Shown: positions 10,870 to 19,640 of the stretch, piece by piece
Position numbering within the stretch: the stretch's first letter is position 1
Layout of the letters: each line of letters begins with the position of its first letter
NCBI GenBank assembly: GCA_028869255.1
Contig: CP110972.1
Location: 2,113,001-2,177,000 of the forward strand
Length of the DNA stretch: 64,000 nucleotides
Direction: 5' to 3'
From: Pseudomonas poae
Lineage (GTDB): Bacteria; Pseudomonadota; Gammaproteobacteria; Pseudomonadales; Pseudomonadaceae
Notes under the pieces: model-generated
What the model was told of the DNA's origin: nothing
The model's database searches: none
Seen by the model: only the letters and a program-made list of their open reading frames with translations
Position numbers and translations under genes: made by a program

Positions 10870-10923
10870 GTCTACGTCTCCTTGATGTTGCAAATACGCT
10901 AGCCAAATGGGCGATGTTCAAAA

Positions 10924-11012
10924 TGTGGGAGCGGGCTTGCTCGCGAATGCTGTGTATCAGTCAACACATCTGTTATTGAAAGACCGCATTCGCGAGCAAG
11001 CCCGCTCCCACA
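10924..11012. repeat. REP pair (REPIN), GTGGGAGC family
   Basis: TGTGGGAGCGGGCTTGCTCG from 10924 and its complement ending at 11012 form an imperfect 89-base palindrome between the GntR gene and dctA. Confidence 0.88.
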
Positions 11013-11038
11013 TTTGATCTGTGTCGCTCATGAATGGG

Positions 11039-12349
11039 TTAGAACTCCTGATGCGCCGGTAACACCGGTTTCTTGGTCTGGAAGGCATAACCTTGCTGGC
11101 CATCAAGCACCTTGTTTGCACGCTGGATATCGATGTCTTTTTCCCAGCGGGCAATGGCCACGGTGGCGACGCAGTTGCCGATCAGGTTGGTCAATGCACG
11201 CCCGATGCCCATGAACCAGTCCACCGCCAGCACCAGCACCAGGCCGACCACCGGAATCGCCGGGATCGCAGTAAGGGTGGCCGCCAGAATCACCAACGCG
11301 GAACCGGGAATCCCATGGGCGCCCTTGGAGGTGATCAGCGACACCAGCAGGATGGTCAGCAAATCTGTCATTGACAGCGGTGTGCCAGTGGCGTTGGCGA
11401 TAAACACGATGGCCAGGGTCAGGTAGATCGAGAACCCGTCGAGGTTGAACGAATACCCGGTTGGAATCACCAGGCCCACGGTGGAGCTGCCGATCCCCAA
11501 GTGCTCGAGCTTGCGCATGATTTGCGGCAGCACGGCGTCGGAGGAGGCGGTGCCCATCACGATCAGCAACTCTTCACGCAGGTACTTGAGCAGCGGCAAC
11601 ATGCGCAAGCCCGACAGGCGCATCACCAGCCCGAGGATCAGTGCGACAAAGGCGAAGCAGGTCAGGTAGAACAGGCCGACCAGGCTGCCCAGGTGTTGCA
11701 GGGAATCCAGGCCATAGGTGCTGGTGGTGAAGGCGATGGCGCCGAACACGCCGATCGGCGCCAGGCGCACGATCATGCCCATGATGCGGAAAATGATGTG
11801 GCTCAGTTCGTTGATCAAGCGCGAGATGCCCGAAGCGGCTTCGCCCACCAGGTTCAGCGCGCTGCCGAACAGCACCGAGAACAGCAGCACTTGCAGCACG
11901 TTGTTGTCGGCGAAGGCGCCGATCACCGAGTTGGGTATCAGGTCCATCAGGAACTGGCTGGTGCCCTTGATGTGCTGGCCCTTGTCGGCCAGTTCGTTCA
12001 GGCCGGCGGAGGAGAGCTGCTCCAGGTGGATATTGGCGCCTTGGCCGATGCCGGTGCTGAAGGCCATGATCAGGCCGATCACCAGGGCGATGGTGGTGAG
12101 CACTTCAAAGTAGATCACCGACTTGAGGCCGATGCGCCCGACCTTTTTCAAGTCGCCGGCGCCGGAAATACCGCTGACCACCACGCAGAACACGATCAGG
12201 CCGATCAGCATCTTGATCAGCTTGATAAAGCCGTCACCCAGGGGTTTGAGTTGCGAGGAGAATTCGGGAAGGGCCAGGCCGCAGGCGATGCCGAGCATCA
12301 GGCCAATCACGACTTGCAGGAAAATCGAACGCGAGCACCATCTGAGCAT
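11039..12349 (-). CDS. dctA: C4-dicarboxylate transporter of the DAACS family (DctA-like)
   Basis: This 436-residue inner-membrane protein resembles DctA throughout: LPEFSSQLKPLGDGFIKLIKMLIG near the start, the re-entrant-loop region ELLIVMGTASSDAVLPQIM (E. coli DctA has a SSSES motif here) and GLVIPTGYSFNLDG. Family members are proton or sodium symporters for succinate, fumarate, malate and sometimes glutamate. The altered loop (TASSDA) suggests a paralogue whose substrate should not be assumed. It lies upstream of two FCD GntR genes on the same strand with a REPIN between, and two operator-like sites precede it. Confidence 0.87.
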   Translation of the reverse strand: MLRWCSRSIFLQVVIGLMLGIACGLALPEFSSQLKPLGDGFIKLIKMLIGLIVFCVVVSGISGAGDLKKVGRIGLKSVIYFEVLTTIALVIGLIMAFSTGIGQGANIHLEQLSSAGLNELADKGQHIKGTSQFLMDLIPNSVIGAFADNNVLQVLLFSVLFGSALNLVGEAASGISRLINELSHIIFRIMGMIVRLAPIGVFGAIAFTTSTYGLDSLQHLGSLVGLFYLTCFAFVALILGLVMRLSGLRMLPLLKYLREELLIVMGTASSDAVLPQIMRKLEHLGIGSSTVGLVIPTGYSFNLDGFSIYLTLAIVFIANATGTPLSMTDLLTILLVSLITSKGAHGIPGSALVILAATLTAIPAIPVVGLVLVLAVDWFMGIGRALTNLIGNCVATVAIARWEKDIDIQRANKVLDGQQGYAFQTKKPVLPAHQEF

Positions 12350-12398
12350 GGGAGGGATCTCTATTCGGTGCCCTGGTGGTTCCAGGGCTTAATTGTTG

Positions 12399-12410
12399 TG
12401 GTCTTACCGG
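12399..12410 (-). promoter_or_regulatory. GntR-type operator-like site 1 upstream of dctA
   Basis: The plus strand reads TGGTCTTACCGG, matching the TGGTNNNACCN shape of FadR/LldR-type operators. It overlaps a perfect 12-base palindrome CTTACCGGTAAG (12403-12414), about 50 bases before the dctA start. Function is inferred. Confidence 0.5.
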
Positions 12411-12483
12411 TAAGTCCAGTGCGCGGCCAGTCTACGCCGGGTTTTTTTGAAATAACAAGTCATTATTCGTCGGTTGACGGGTC

Positions 12484-12495
12484 CCGGTCTGACCA
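12484..12495 (-). promoter_or_regulatory. GntR-type operator-like site 2 upstream of dctA
   Basis: The minus strand reads TGGTCAGACCGG, identical to site 1 at 10 of 12 positions but inverted relative to it, with centres 85 bases apart. Function is inferred. Confidence 0.45.
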
Positions 12496-12581
12496 GTTGG
12501 TCGGCAAGGGTGATGCTTGAGCGGTTGGCGGGTTGGAAAATTTTTCGCTTATCATCCGCCGCTCGGCACATGAGGTGATGG

Positions 12582-13211
12582 ATGGATAAACCAGGACTGA
12601 CCACCGATGAAACCGGGCAAACCTACTGCACCTGGCGCACGGCCGCGCCGCAGTACCTGCATTATCACGACCACGAGTGGGGCGTGCCGGTGGCGGATGA
12701 CATCCAGCTGTTCGAGAAGATCTGCCTGGAAGGCTTTCAGGCGGGCATGGCGTGGATCACCATCCTGCGTAAACGCGAGCAGTTTCGGCTGGCGTTCGAG
12801 GGCTTTGATTTTCGCCGGGTGGCGCAGTACGCCGAGGCGGATATCGAACGCTTGATGCAGGACCCGGGCATCGTGCGCAATCGGGCGAAGATCGTCTCAA
12901 CCATCAATAACGCACGCCGGGCGTGTGAGCTGGTGGACGAAACCGGGTCGCTGGCGCGCTGGATGTGGGCGTTTGAACCTGGCGCGGAGGAGCGCCCGGG
13001 CGTAGTGGATATGGCTTACTGGAGCGGCAACCCGACGTCGGCGGCTTCGGTGCGCTTGTCCAAAGCCTTGAAAAAACGCGGCTGGACCTATGTGGGCCCG
13101 ACCACGATGTACGCGCTGATGCAGGCGATGGGGATGGTCAATGACCACCTTGAAGGCTGCGCCTGCCGGCCACGGATCGAGCACCTGCGCCGCCAGTTCA
13201 AACGCCCCTGA
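12582..13211 (+). CDS. tag: DNA-3-methyladenine glycosylase I
   Basis: This 209-residue cytoplasmic protein matches the Tag family from end to end: YCTWRTA near the start, YHDHEWGVPVADDIQLFEKICLEG-type sequence, then FQAGMAWITILRKREQFRLAF (about 52-72), and C-terminal GWTYVGPTTMYALMQAMGMVNDH followed by C-x-C. The family excises 3-methyladenine from alkylated DNA in base excision repair, and the N-terminal Cys and C-terminal His/Cys residues form a zinc site. The ATG at 12582 follows GAGGTG. It is divergent from dctA. Confidence 0.95.
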   Translation: MDKPGLTTDETGQTYCTWRTAAPQYLHYHDHEWGVPVADDIQLFEKICLEGFQAGMAWITILRKREQFRLAFEGFDFRRVAQYAEADIERLMQDPGIVRNRAKIVSTINNARRACELVDETGSLARWMWAFEPGAEERPGVVDMAYWSGNPTSAASVRLSKALKKRGWTYVGPTTMYALMQAMGMVNDHLEGCACRPRIEHLRRQFKRP

Positions 13212-13236
13212 GTCACTGACTGCACCCGCTTGGAAT

Positions 13237-13326
13237 TGTGGGAGCTGGCTTGCCTGCGATAGCGGTGGGGCTGCTAAAACTTCTGTTCCTGATACTCCGC
13301 CATCGCGGGCAAGCCCGGCTCCCACA
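13237..13326. repeat. REP pair, GTGGGAGCTGG variant
   Basis: TGTGGGAGCTGGCTTGCCTG starts at 13237 and a partially complementary arm (AAGCCCGGCTCCCACA) ends at 13326. It lies between the convergent tag and cupin genes and shares its head variant with 25592-25679. Confidence 0.82.
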
Positions 13327-13346
13327 GGGGATTTTGGTGTGGCGGA

Positions 13347-13748
13347 TTATTGTGGCAGGGGCGTCAGCACGTCAGCTTTGTCATCCAGCACCATCACCAC
13401 CAGCAGCTTGGCGGGTTTGGTCTGGCTGGCATTGCTCGATTCAAAGTGCCGCGAACCGGCCGGCTCATAGAACGACTCACCGACCTTGTAAGTCACCGCC
13501 TTCTCATCATTCACCCGCGAGGTGATCGCCCCTTCTAGCACGTAGGCCACGGCGGTGCCGGTGTGGCTATGCGGCACGGTGGCCTGGCCAGGGGCGTAGC
13601 TCACGGTGAGCATGATGGTTTTTTTGCCGGGCACATTGGCCAGGGCGTGTTCTTGCAGGACCTTGATCGATTCCTGGTTGTACACCGGTTCATGGGCAAA
13701 GGCGCCGAGGGAGACGAGCATCAGGCTGGTGGCGAGCAGGCGTTTCAT
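13347..13748 (-). CDS. Secreted cupin-domain protein
   Basis: This 133-residue protein starts with a signal peptide (MKRLLATSLMLVSLGAFA, likely cleaved after residue 18). A single cupin barrel follows: motif 1 includes PHSHTGTAVAYVLEGAITS (about 59-77) and motif 2 includes GESFYEPAGSRH (about 90-101). The histidines in PHSH and the final H would form the metal site. Periplasmic localisation is inferred. It is a single gene between tag and a MocR regulator, and its substrate is unknown. Confidence 0.88.
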   Translation of the reverse strand: MKRLLATSLMLVSLGAFAHEPVYNQESIKVLQEHALANVPGKKTIMLTVSYAPGQATVPHSHTGTAVAYVLEGAITSRVNDEKAVTYKVGESFYEPAGSRHFESSNASQTKPAKLLVVMVLDDKADVLTPLPQ

Positions 13749-13832
13749 GGTGGGGTTTCCGAGTAATTCGAGACCTCTTCACCCTACGCTCAGGGCTGGG
13801 CCCCACCAATGACCAATCCTGCGGAAAACCGC

Positions 13833-15266
13833 TCAGCCAATCTGCTGCAGAATATCGCGCACTTTATCCAGCGCCGGGTCGATGTCCAGGGTCTCGATAG
13901 CGCCAAAGCCGATGATCAAGCCATCGCGCACCGGTGCGTCGTGGAAGAACACCGCGAGGGGGTACAAGCCCACCTCCACCTGGCGCGCCAGCTGGATCAG
14001 CAGCGGAATATTCACCGGTACCTTACACAGCGCGGCCATGTGAAAGCCGGCCACGGTCGGCACCGCTTCGAACCAGGGCGACAAATCCCCCGCCAGGCGC
14101 TGCAGGATGCGCTCGCGGCGCCCGGCGTACACCGTGTGGCAGCGGCGAATATGCTTGAGCAGGTAGCCTTCGCTGATGAACTTGGCCAGCGCCCATTGCG
14201 CCAGGGTGGAGCTGTGCTGGTCGGTCAGTTGCTTGGCCTTGAGCACTGCGCCGTAAATCGCCGGCGGCAGTACCGCGTAGCCCAGGCGCAGCTCCGGCAG
14301 CAGGGTTTTCGAGAAGGTTCCGACGTAGGTCACCACCCCCCGGCTGTCCATGCTTTGCAGCGAGTCGGTGGGCCGGCCTTCGTAGCGGAACTCGCTGTCG
14401 TAGTCGTCCTCGATAATGATCGCGCCCAGCTCGAACGCACGCGCCAGCAAGGCTTCACGGCGTGGCAGGCTCATGGGCATGCCGAGCGGGAACTGGTGGG
14501 ACGGCGTGACATAGATCAGCCGCGTGCCCGCCGGGATCAGCTCGACCTGGATGCCCTGCGCGTCCACCGGCACACTGGCAACGCTGGCGCCCATGGCCTG
14601 GAACAACTGGCGTGCGGGGCTATAGCCCGGGTCCTCCATGGCGACGATGCTGCCCGGTTCGAGCACCACACGGGCGATCAGGTCCAGGGCCTGCTGCGCG
14701 CCATTGGTGACCACCACGTCGCTGTCGCGGCATTTGACGCCGCGCGAAAACGCGATATGCCCGGCGATGGCACTGCGCAGTGCGGGCAAGCCTTCGGGCT
14801 GGCTGTAGAAACCGCTGTTCTGGGCAATGCGGCGCAGCGCGTCCTGGGTGCAGCGCCGCCATTCATCCTGGGGGAACTGGTGGCGGCTGGTAGCACCGCC
14901 GATAAATTCGTAGCGCAAGGTGCTGTCGCGGGTGGGGTGGCGCATGGGGGAGGGCAGTGCCGCCCACTTCGCCAGGTTGGCGGCGCAGGCCAGGTCGGTG
15001 GCGGTTTGAAGGTGTTCGGTCTGCGGGGCGTGCGCGTTGACGAAGGTGCCACGGCCGGTCTTGCCGATCAGCAAGCCTTCGTAGGTCAGGGTGGCGTAGG
15101 TGTCGGACACGGTCTTGCGCGACACGCCCAATTGTTCGGCCAGCAAACGGCTGGGCGGCAGTTGCGCGCCGGCAGCCAGGCGCCCGGAGCCGATGGCTTC
15201 ACGTAACTGCTGGTACAGCTGTTCGGCCAGATCCTTGCGGCCGTGGATCACGATGTGCAGTTCCAT
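13833..15266 (-). CDS. MocR-type regulator: GntR winged helix fused to aminotransferase-like domain
   Basis: This 477-residue protein has a GntR-type winged helix at about 10-75 (LPPSRLLAEQLGVSRKTVSDTYA) and a fold-type-I aminotransferase domain from about 120 to the end. The PLP-binding Lys is expected in VGTFSKTLLPELRLGY, and the DD of IIIEDDYDSEFRY is the cofactor-contacting Asp region. MocR regulators bind PLP or amino-compound adducts and usually control a divergent gene. Here the divergent gene is the AhpD-like protein at 15422, with a 155-base shared control region. The effector is unknown. Confidence 0.93.
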   Translation of the reverse strand: MELHIVIHGRKDLAEQLYQQLREAIGSGRLAAGAQLPPSRLLAEQLGVSRKTVSDTYATLTYEGLLIGKTGRGTFVNAHAPQTEHLQTATDLACAANLAKWAALPSPMRHPTRDSTLRYEFIGGATSRHQFPQDEWRRCTQDALRRIAQNSGFYSQPEGLPALRSAIAGHIAFSRGVKCRDSDVVVTNGAQQALDLIARVVLEPGSIVAMEDPGYSPARQLFQAMGASVASVPVDAQGIQVELIPAGTRLIYVTPSHQFPLGMPMSLPRREALLARAFELGAIIIEDDYDSEFRYEGRPTDSLQSMDSRGVVTYVGTFSKTLLPELRLGYAVLPPAIYGAVLKAKQLTDQHSSTLAQWALAKFISEGYLLKHIRRCHTVYAGRRERILQRLAGDLSPWFEAVPTVAGFHMAALCKVPVNIPLLIQLARQVEVGLYPLAVFFHDAPVRDGLIIGFGAIETLDIDPALDKVRDILQQIG

Positions 15267-15421
15267 GTTTTACCCAGATGCATTCACTCTGCGCCAAGAC
15301 TACTCGCTCATGGGGCGCGCTCAAAATGGTCTGTGCGTAAACCGCCTGATTGGCTATAGGGCTTATGCCAGAAGGGCTCTAGGCTAGTTCGTGACTGCCT
15401 TCGCTGCTTGAGAACCACCTC

Positions 15422-15865
15422 ATGGAACCCCGCCTGGATTACTACACCGCCTCGCCGCAAGCGCTCAAGGGCATGCTGATGCTGGAGGCGACGACCTTTG
15501 GCCTGTCCATCGAGCAACCGTTGCTGGAGTTGATCAAGATCCGCGTCTCGCAACTTAACCACTGCGGGTTTTGCACCGATATGCATTCGATGGCGGCCCG
15601 CCAGCGTGGCGAGACCGAACGGCGACTGTTTGCCCTGTGCGTATGGCGTGATTCGCCGTTTTTTACAGCGCGGGAGAAGGCGGCATTGGCCTGGAGCGAG
15701 TCGGTGGCGACGCTGCCGACCTCCAGCGTTTCGGATGATTTGTTCGCGGCGGTGCGCTTGGAATTCAGCGAGCAGGAACTGGTGGACCTGACCATGGCGG
15801 TGTCCAGCATCAGTGGCTGGAACCGCCTGGCGGTGAGCTTTCGGCAACAGCCGCCGAATGCCTGA
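15422..15865 (+). CDS. AhpD-like carboxymuconolactone decarboxylase family protein
   Basis: This 147-residue all-helical protein carries the AhpD core KIRVSQLNHCGFCTDMHS (about 39-56) with the redox-active C-x-x-C pair (CGFC) and a following His. Such proteins act as alkylhydroperoxidase-like or thiol-redox enzymes in the cytoplasm. It is transcribed divergently from a MocR regulator, which is its likely controller. It could also be called a 4-carboxymuconolactone-decarboxylase-like protein, but the C-x-x-C favours the peroxidase branch. Confidence 0.9.
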   Translation: MEPRLDYYTASPQALKGMLMLEATTFGLSIEQPLLELIKIRVSQLNHCGFCTDMHSMAARQRGETERRLFALCVWRDSPFFTAREKAALAWSESVATLPTSSVSDDLFAAVRLEFSEQELVDLTMAVSSISGWNRLAVSFRQQPPNA

Positions 15866-15882
15866 GTACGCCGCCGCTCAAA

Positions 15883-15972
15883 GGTGGGAGCGGGCTTGCC
15901 CGCGAATACGGAGTGTCAGGCACCCAATGTGTTGGCTGACCCACCGCTTTCGCGGGCAAGCCCGCTCCCACA
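15883..15972. repeat. REP pair (REPIN), GTGGGAGC family
   Basis: GTGGGAGCGGGCTTGCCCGC starts at 15883 and its inverted arm GCGGGCAAGCCCGCTCCCAC ends at 15971. It lies between the convergent AhpD-like and SDR genes. Confidence 0.88.
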
Positions 15973-15996
15973 TTGGGTTCGGCGGAGCCTGAACGA

Positions 15997-16764
15997 TCAG
16001 GACAGGAAGCCGCCATCCACATTCAGCGACACACCGGTGGTGTAGCTCGATGCATCGCTGGCCAGGTACAGCACCGCGCCGGCCATCTCGCTGGGGTCGG
16101 CCACGCGCTTGAGCGGGATCTGTGCCAGGGCCATTTTCAGGATCGCGTCGTTTTTGACCAGGGCCGAGGCAAATTTGGTGTCGGTCAGGCCCGGCAACAG
16201 GGCGTTGCAGCGAATGCCGAACTCGGCGCATTCCTTGGCGAACACCTTGGTCATGTTGATCACGGCGGCTTTGGTTACCGAGTAGATACCCTGGAATACA
16301 CCGGGCGAAATGCCGTTGATCGAGGCCACGTTGATGATGCTGCCGCCGCCGTTTTCGCGCATCAGCTTGCCGGCTTCCACCGACATGAAGAAGTAACCGC
16401 GAATGTTCACGTCAACGGTCTTCTGGAAAGCCCCGAGGTCGGTGTCCAGCACGTTGCAGAATTGTGGGTTGGTCGCAGCGTTATTCACCAGGATATCCAG
16501 GCGGCCGAACTGCTCGCGAATACCGGCGAACACCTGGGTAATCTGCTCCATTTCACCAATATGGCAGGCAATGGCCGTGGCCTTGCCGCCGTCGGCGATG
16601 ATCGCGTCGGCCACGTGCTGACAGCCTTCAAGCTTACGGCTGGAGACGATCACATGGGCGCCTTGCTGGGCCAGCAACTTGGCAATAGCCTCGCCGATAC
16701 CGCGGCTGGCGCCGGAAACGAATGCGATCTTGCCGTCGAGGTCAAACAGGTTGGTCTTGGACAT
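15997..16764 (-). CDS. Short-chain dehydrogenase/reductase
   Basis: This 255-residue classical SDR has the cofactor motif GASRGIG (18-24), NNAA (94-97), N120 and the catalytic Ser148, Tyr161 and Lys165 (YSVTK). It should be an NAD(P)-dependent oxidoreductase in the cytoplasm. It lies 13 bases downstream of a phosphotransferase gene on the same strand, so the two form an operon. Pairs of this kind occur in acyl-CoA or hydroxyacid catabolism (for example near ACAD10/LvaA-type kinases), so a hydroxyacyl-CoA or related alcohol is a plausible but unproven substrate. Confidence 0.92.
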   Translation of the reverse strand: MSKTNLFDLDGKIAFVSGASRGIGEAIAKLLAQQGAHVIVSSRKLEGCQHVADAIIADGGKATAIACHIGEMEQITQVFAGIREQFGRLDILVNNAATNPQFCNVLDTDLGAFQKTVDVNIRGYFFMSVEAGKLMRENGGGSIINVASINGISPGVFQGIYSVTKAAVINMTKVFAKECAEFGIRCNALLPGLTDTKFASALVKNDAILKMALAQIPLKRVADPSEMAGAVLYLASDASSYTTGVSLNVDGGFLS

Positions 16765-16777
16765 AGCGGTTCCTTAA

Positions 16778-17845
16778 TCAGAGTGCGGATTTGCCGATGA
16801 CATTCAGGCTCATCTGCTCCAGCAGCTTGTTCATCTGGATGAACTGCGCAAAGCGTTTGTCCTGGGTCTGGCCATGGAAGAAGCGGTAGTAGATCTGCTG
16901 CACGATGCCGGCCAGGCGGAACAGGCCGTAGGTGTAGTAGAAGTCGAAATTGTCGATGCGGATGCCGGCGCGCTCGGCGTAGTAATCGACGAACTCGCGA
17001 CGGGTGAGCATGCCCGGGGCATTGCTCGGCTGGCGGCGCATCAGTTGCACCGGTGCCGGGTCGCCGGCTTCGATCCAGTAGGCGAGGCTGTTGCCCAAAT
17101 CCATCAGCGGGTCGCCGAGGGTGGTCAGTTCCCAGTCGAGCACGCCGATAATTTGCATCGGGTTGTGCGGGTCGAGGATCACGTTATCGAAACGGTAATC
17201 GTTGTGCACGATGCTTGAGGTCGGGTGGTCGGCCGGCATCTTGTCGTTGAGCCAGTTGCGTACCTTTTCCCAACTCGGGGCATCGGGGGTCAGGGCCTTT
17301 TCATAGCGGTCGCTCCAACCTCGAATCTGCCGTTGCACGTAGCCTTCGGGCTTGCCCAGGTCGGCCAGGCCGCAGGCGCTGTAGTCCACCTGGTGCAGCT
17401 CGACGAACTTGTCGATAAAGCTTTTGCACAGCGCCTCGGTCTTGCTCGCGTCCAGGCCCAGTTCGGCGGGCAGGTCGGAGCGCAGGATGATGCCGTTGAC
17501 GCGCTCCATCACATAGAACTCGGCGCCGATCACCGACTCGTCGGTGCAATGCACGTAGGCTTTGGGGCAATACGGGAAGCCATCTTTAAGCTGGTTGAGA
17601 ATGCGGTATTCGCGGCCCATGTCGTGGGCGGACTTGGCCTTGTGGCCAAAAGGCGGGCGGCGCAGCACGAACTCCTGGCCGGGGTATTCCAACAGGTAGG
17701 TCAGGTTCGACGCGCCGCCGGGGAACTGGCTGATCGTGGGCGTGCCGCTCAGGCCCGGGATGTGGGCCTTGAGGTAGGGATCGATCAGGCCGGCATCAAG
17801 TTCTTCGCCTGGGCGAATCTGGGTCGATTGGTCGTTCAGCGCCAT
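16778..17845 (-). CDS. APH-fold phosphotransferase (ACAD10/LvaA-like)
   Basis: This 355-residue protein has the aminoglycoside-phosphotransferase fold: a nucleotide loop FPGGASNLTYLL (41-52), the catalytic loop HNDYRFDN (214-221) and the metal Asp in GVLDWE (about 237). Many chromosomal members of this group do not act on antibiotics but phosphorylate hydroxyacyl-CoAs, as LvaA does in levulinate catabolism. It is the first gene of a two-gene operon with the SDR downstream. No acyl-CoA dehydrogenase is adjacent here, so the pathway assignment is only suggestive. Confidence 0.88.
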   Translation of the reverse strand: MALNDQSTQIRPGEELDAGLIDPYLKAHIPGLSGTPTISQFPGGASNLTYLLEYPGQEFVLRRPPFGHKAKSAHDMGREYRILNQLKDGFPYCPKAYVHCTDESVIGAEFYVMERVNGIILRSDLPAELGLDASKTEALCKSFIDKFVELHQVDYSACGLADLGKPEGYVQRQIRGWSDRYEKALTPDAPSWEKVRNWLNDKMPADHPTSSIVHNDYRFDNVILDPHNPMQIIGVLDWELTTLGDPLMDLGNSLAYWIEAGDPAPVQLMRRQPSNAPGMLTRREFVDYYAERAGIRIDNFDFYYTYGLFRLAGIVQQIYYRFFHGQTQDKRFAQFIQMNKLLEQMSLNVIGKSAL

Positions 17846-17974
17846 GCTTATCCCTTCTGCTTATTCTAAAGGCCTTGGACTATTTCCTAATCTAATGCGC
17901 GCAGCCGCCCAGCGACAAGGTCGGGGCGGCTTAATAGGTTAGCGTGTTGAATGTAGATCAGCGTGCCTGATCGG

Positions 17975-18928
17975 TCATTTTTCGGGCGCAGGCAATGCAA
18001 CCGGCGTGAGCACCGGGCGCCCGGCGAAGTATTCCACCAGGTTGTCGGCCACACGCTGCACGGTGTCGTGAGCGGCTTCGGGGGACAGGCCGGCAACGTG
18101 CGAGGTGAGCACGGTATTGTTCAGGCGCTTGAGGGCATCCGGCACTTTGGGCTCATCGTCGAACACATCCAGGGCTGCGCCGCCGATACGCCGCTGTTCA
18201 AGCGCGGCGATCAGGTCGGCGGTCACCACCACGCTGCCACGGCCGATGTTCACCAGGTAACCGTTCGGGCCCAGGGCGTCCAGGGCGTGGCGATCAATCA
18301 GGTGGCGGGTGCTGGCGCCGCCGGGCGTGGCCAGGATCAGGAAGTCCGAGGTGCGCGCCAGTTCAACGGCCGTGGCGCAGTAGGTGTAGTCCACGTCATC
18401 GCGTGGCTGGCGATTGTGGTAGCTGATTTCCATGCCGAAGCCCAGGGCTGCGCGCTTGGCGATTTCCAGGCCCACCGCGCCCAGCCCGAGAATGCCCAGT
18501 TGTTTGCCGCCCAGGGAAGGACGCATCACCTTGGGCCACTCGCTGCGCCGCACCGCCGCGTCGGTTTGCGGGATGCCGCGCACCAGCGACAGCAGCAGCG
18601 CCATGGCGTGATCGGCCACCGATGGCGCGTTCACGCCTGCGCCGTTGGTTACCACAATCCCACGGTTGCTGGCGGCTTGCAGGTCGACGTGCTCGTAGCC
18701 GGCGCCGATCACACAGATGATTTCCAGCAGCGGCAGCGCGGCGATTTCTTCGGCGTACAGCCCCAGCGGGCCACGGGTGAGCACCGCCTGGATCTGCCCG
18801 CCATGGGTTTTGATGGCTTGCGCGCGTTCGGCGGGCGTCGGCGCCAGGATGACGTGAAAGTCATTGCTCTCGATGATTTGCAGGTATTCGTTGATGGTTT
18901 CAACCAGAACCAGAACAGTGGTGGTCAT
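17975..18928 (-). CDS. D-2-hydroxyacid dehydrogenase (hydroxypyruvate/glyoxylate reductase type)
   Basis: The ATG at 18928 (317 residues) is preferred because AGGAAGAG lies about 10 bases upstream; an in-frame ATG at 19081 would add an unrelated 51-residue tail. The protein has GILGLGAVG (145-153) for NAD(P) binding and the catalytic set Arg230 (NIGRGSVV), Glu259 (DEP) and His277 (SHVAG). It probably reduces a 2-keto acid such as glyoxylate or hydroxypyruvate in the cytoplasm. The gene stands alone; the gap 17846-17974 to the phosphotransferase start holds only a GC-rich inverted repeat (17903-17931). Confidence 0.92.
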   Translation of the reverse strand: MTTTVLVLVETINEYLQIIESNDFHVILAPTPAERAQAIKTHGGQIQAVLTRGPLGLYAEEIAALPLLEIICVIGAGYEHVDLQAASNRGIVVTNGAGVNAPSVADHAMALLLSLVRGIPQTDAAVRRSEWPKVMRPSLGGKQLGILGLGAVGLEIAKRAALGFGMEISYHNRQPRDDVDYTYCATAVELARTSDFLILATPGGASTRHLIDRHALDALGPNGYLVNIGRGSVVVTADLIAALEQRRIGGAALDVFDDEPKVPDALKRLNNTVLTSHVAGLSPEAAHDTVQRVADNLVEYFAGRPVLTPVALPAPEK

Positions 18929-19022
18929 CGGAACGCTCTTCCTGAAGGGTTTGAGGGGATGAGTATGCGCGAAAAAGTTTACGGCAGGCGCGAGCTTGCT
19001 CGCACCGAGCGTGTTAGCGTGG

Positions 19023-19547
19023 TCAGAAGTTGAGATCAGCGGCGCGCACGCGCCGTACAAACGCGCCCGCCAGCGTCGCATTGTGATGCTCGATAATCGC
19101 CTCGGCCTTCAGCGCCGGGGTGTCCATGCAGGTATGGCCGTCTTCGGGCAATACCACCGACAGCCCCAGCTCAACCGCCACCCGGCACGTGGTGTCGATG
19201 CAGAACTGGGTTTTCATGCCGACGATCACCAGTTCCTTGACGTTGGCGGCCTTGAGTTGCTGCGCCAGGTCGGTGCCCAGGAAGCAGCTGGGGCGGGTTT
19301 TATTGAAGCAATGATCGCGGGTTTCATCGACGTGCAGTGCATGCCACAGCTGCCAGAGCGGACTGCCTGCCTCGATCGGCGAGCCCGCCGGGCCAGTGTG
19401 ACGGGCGACGAAAATCGGCGCGTGGGCCTCGCGGGCACGCTGGATCAGCTGGTTGATAGTGACCAGTACACGCTCGCGTTCGAAGGGTTTTTCCGGGCCA
19501 TCGTACAAGCCGGTTTGCATATCGATAATCAACAGGGCGTCAGCCAT
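19023..19547 (-). CDS. Isochorismatase-family cysteine hydrolase
   Basis: The start at 19547 (174 residues) is fixed by AAGGAG 7 bases upstream; a frame from 19601 lacks a site. The protein has the family's catalytic triad: Asp in LLIIDMQ (about 9), Lys in NKTRPS (about 84) and Cys in TQFCIDTT (about 118). The family hydrolyses amides or vinyl ethers (nicotinamide, N-carbamoylsarcosine, isochorismate), and the substrate cannot be told. Upstream on the same strand lie an intrinsic terminator (19584-19616), a Thr-rich mini-ORF and tetR, which suggests attenuation or at least transcriptional separation from tetR. Confidence 0.9.
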   Translation of the reverse strand: MADALLIIDMQTGLYDGPEKPFERERVLVTINQLIQRAREAHAPIFVARHTGPAGSPIEAGSPLWQLWHALHVDETRDHCFNKTRPSCFLGTDLAQQLKAANVKELVIVGMKTQFCIDTTCRVAVELGLSVVLPEDGHTCMDTPALKAEAIIEHHNATLAGAFVRRVRAADLNF

Positions 19548-19583
19548 GGTGGTGCTCCTTGTGAATGCCAGATGGCGGAGCAA

Positions 19584-19616
19584 TAAAAAGGCCCCGTCCA
19601 TTGCTGGCGGGGCCTT
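19584..19616 (-). terminator. Intrinsic terminator between leader ORF and isochorismatase gene
   Basis: On the minus strand AAGGCCCCG (19616-19608) pairs with CGGGGCCTT (19596-19588) and is followed by TTTATTG. It either ends the tetR transcript or acts as an attenuator for the isochorismatase gene, whose ribosome site starts about 24 bases later. Confidence 0.88.
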
Positions 19617-19640
19617 GGGTTGAATCTGTGAAGTGTTTTG

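Noticed and set aside
17903..17931. GC inverted repeat after the 2-hydroxyacid dehydrogenase as a terminator
   Set aside because: No T run follows either arm on the relevant strand.
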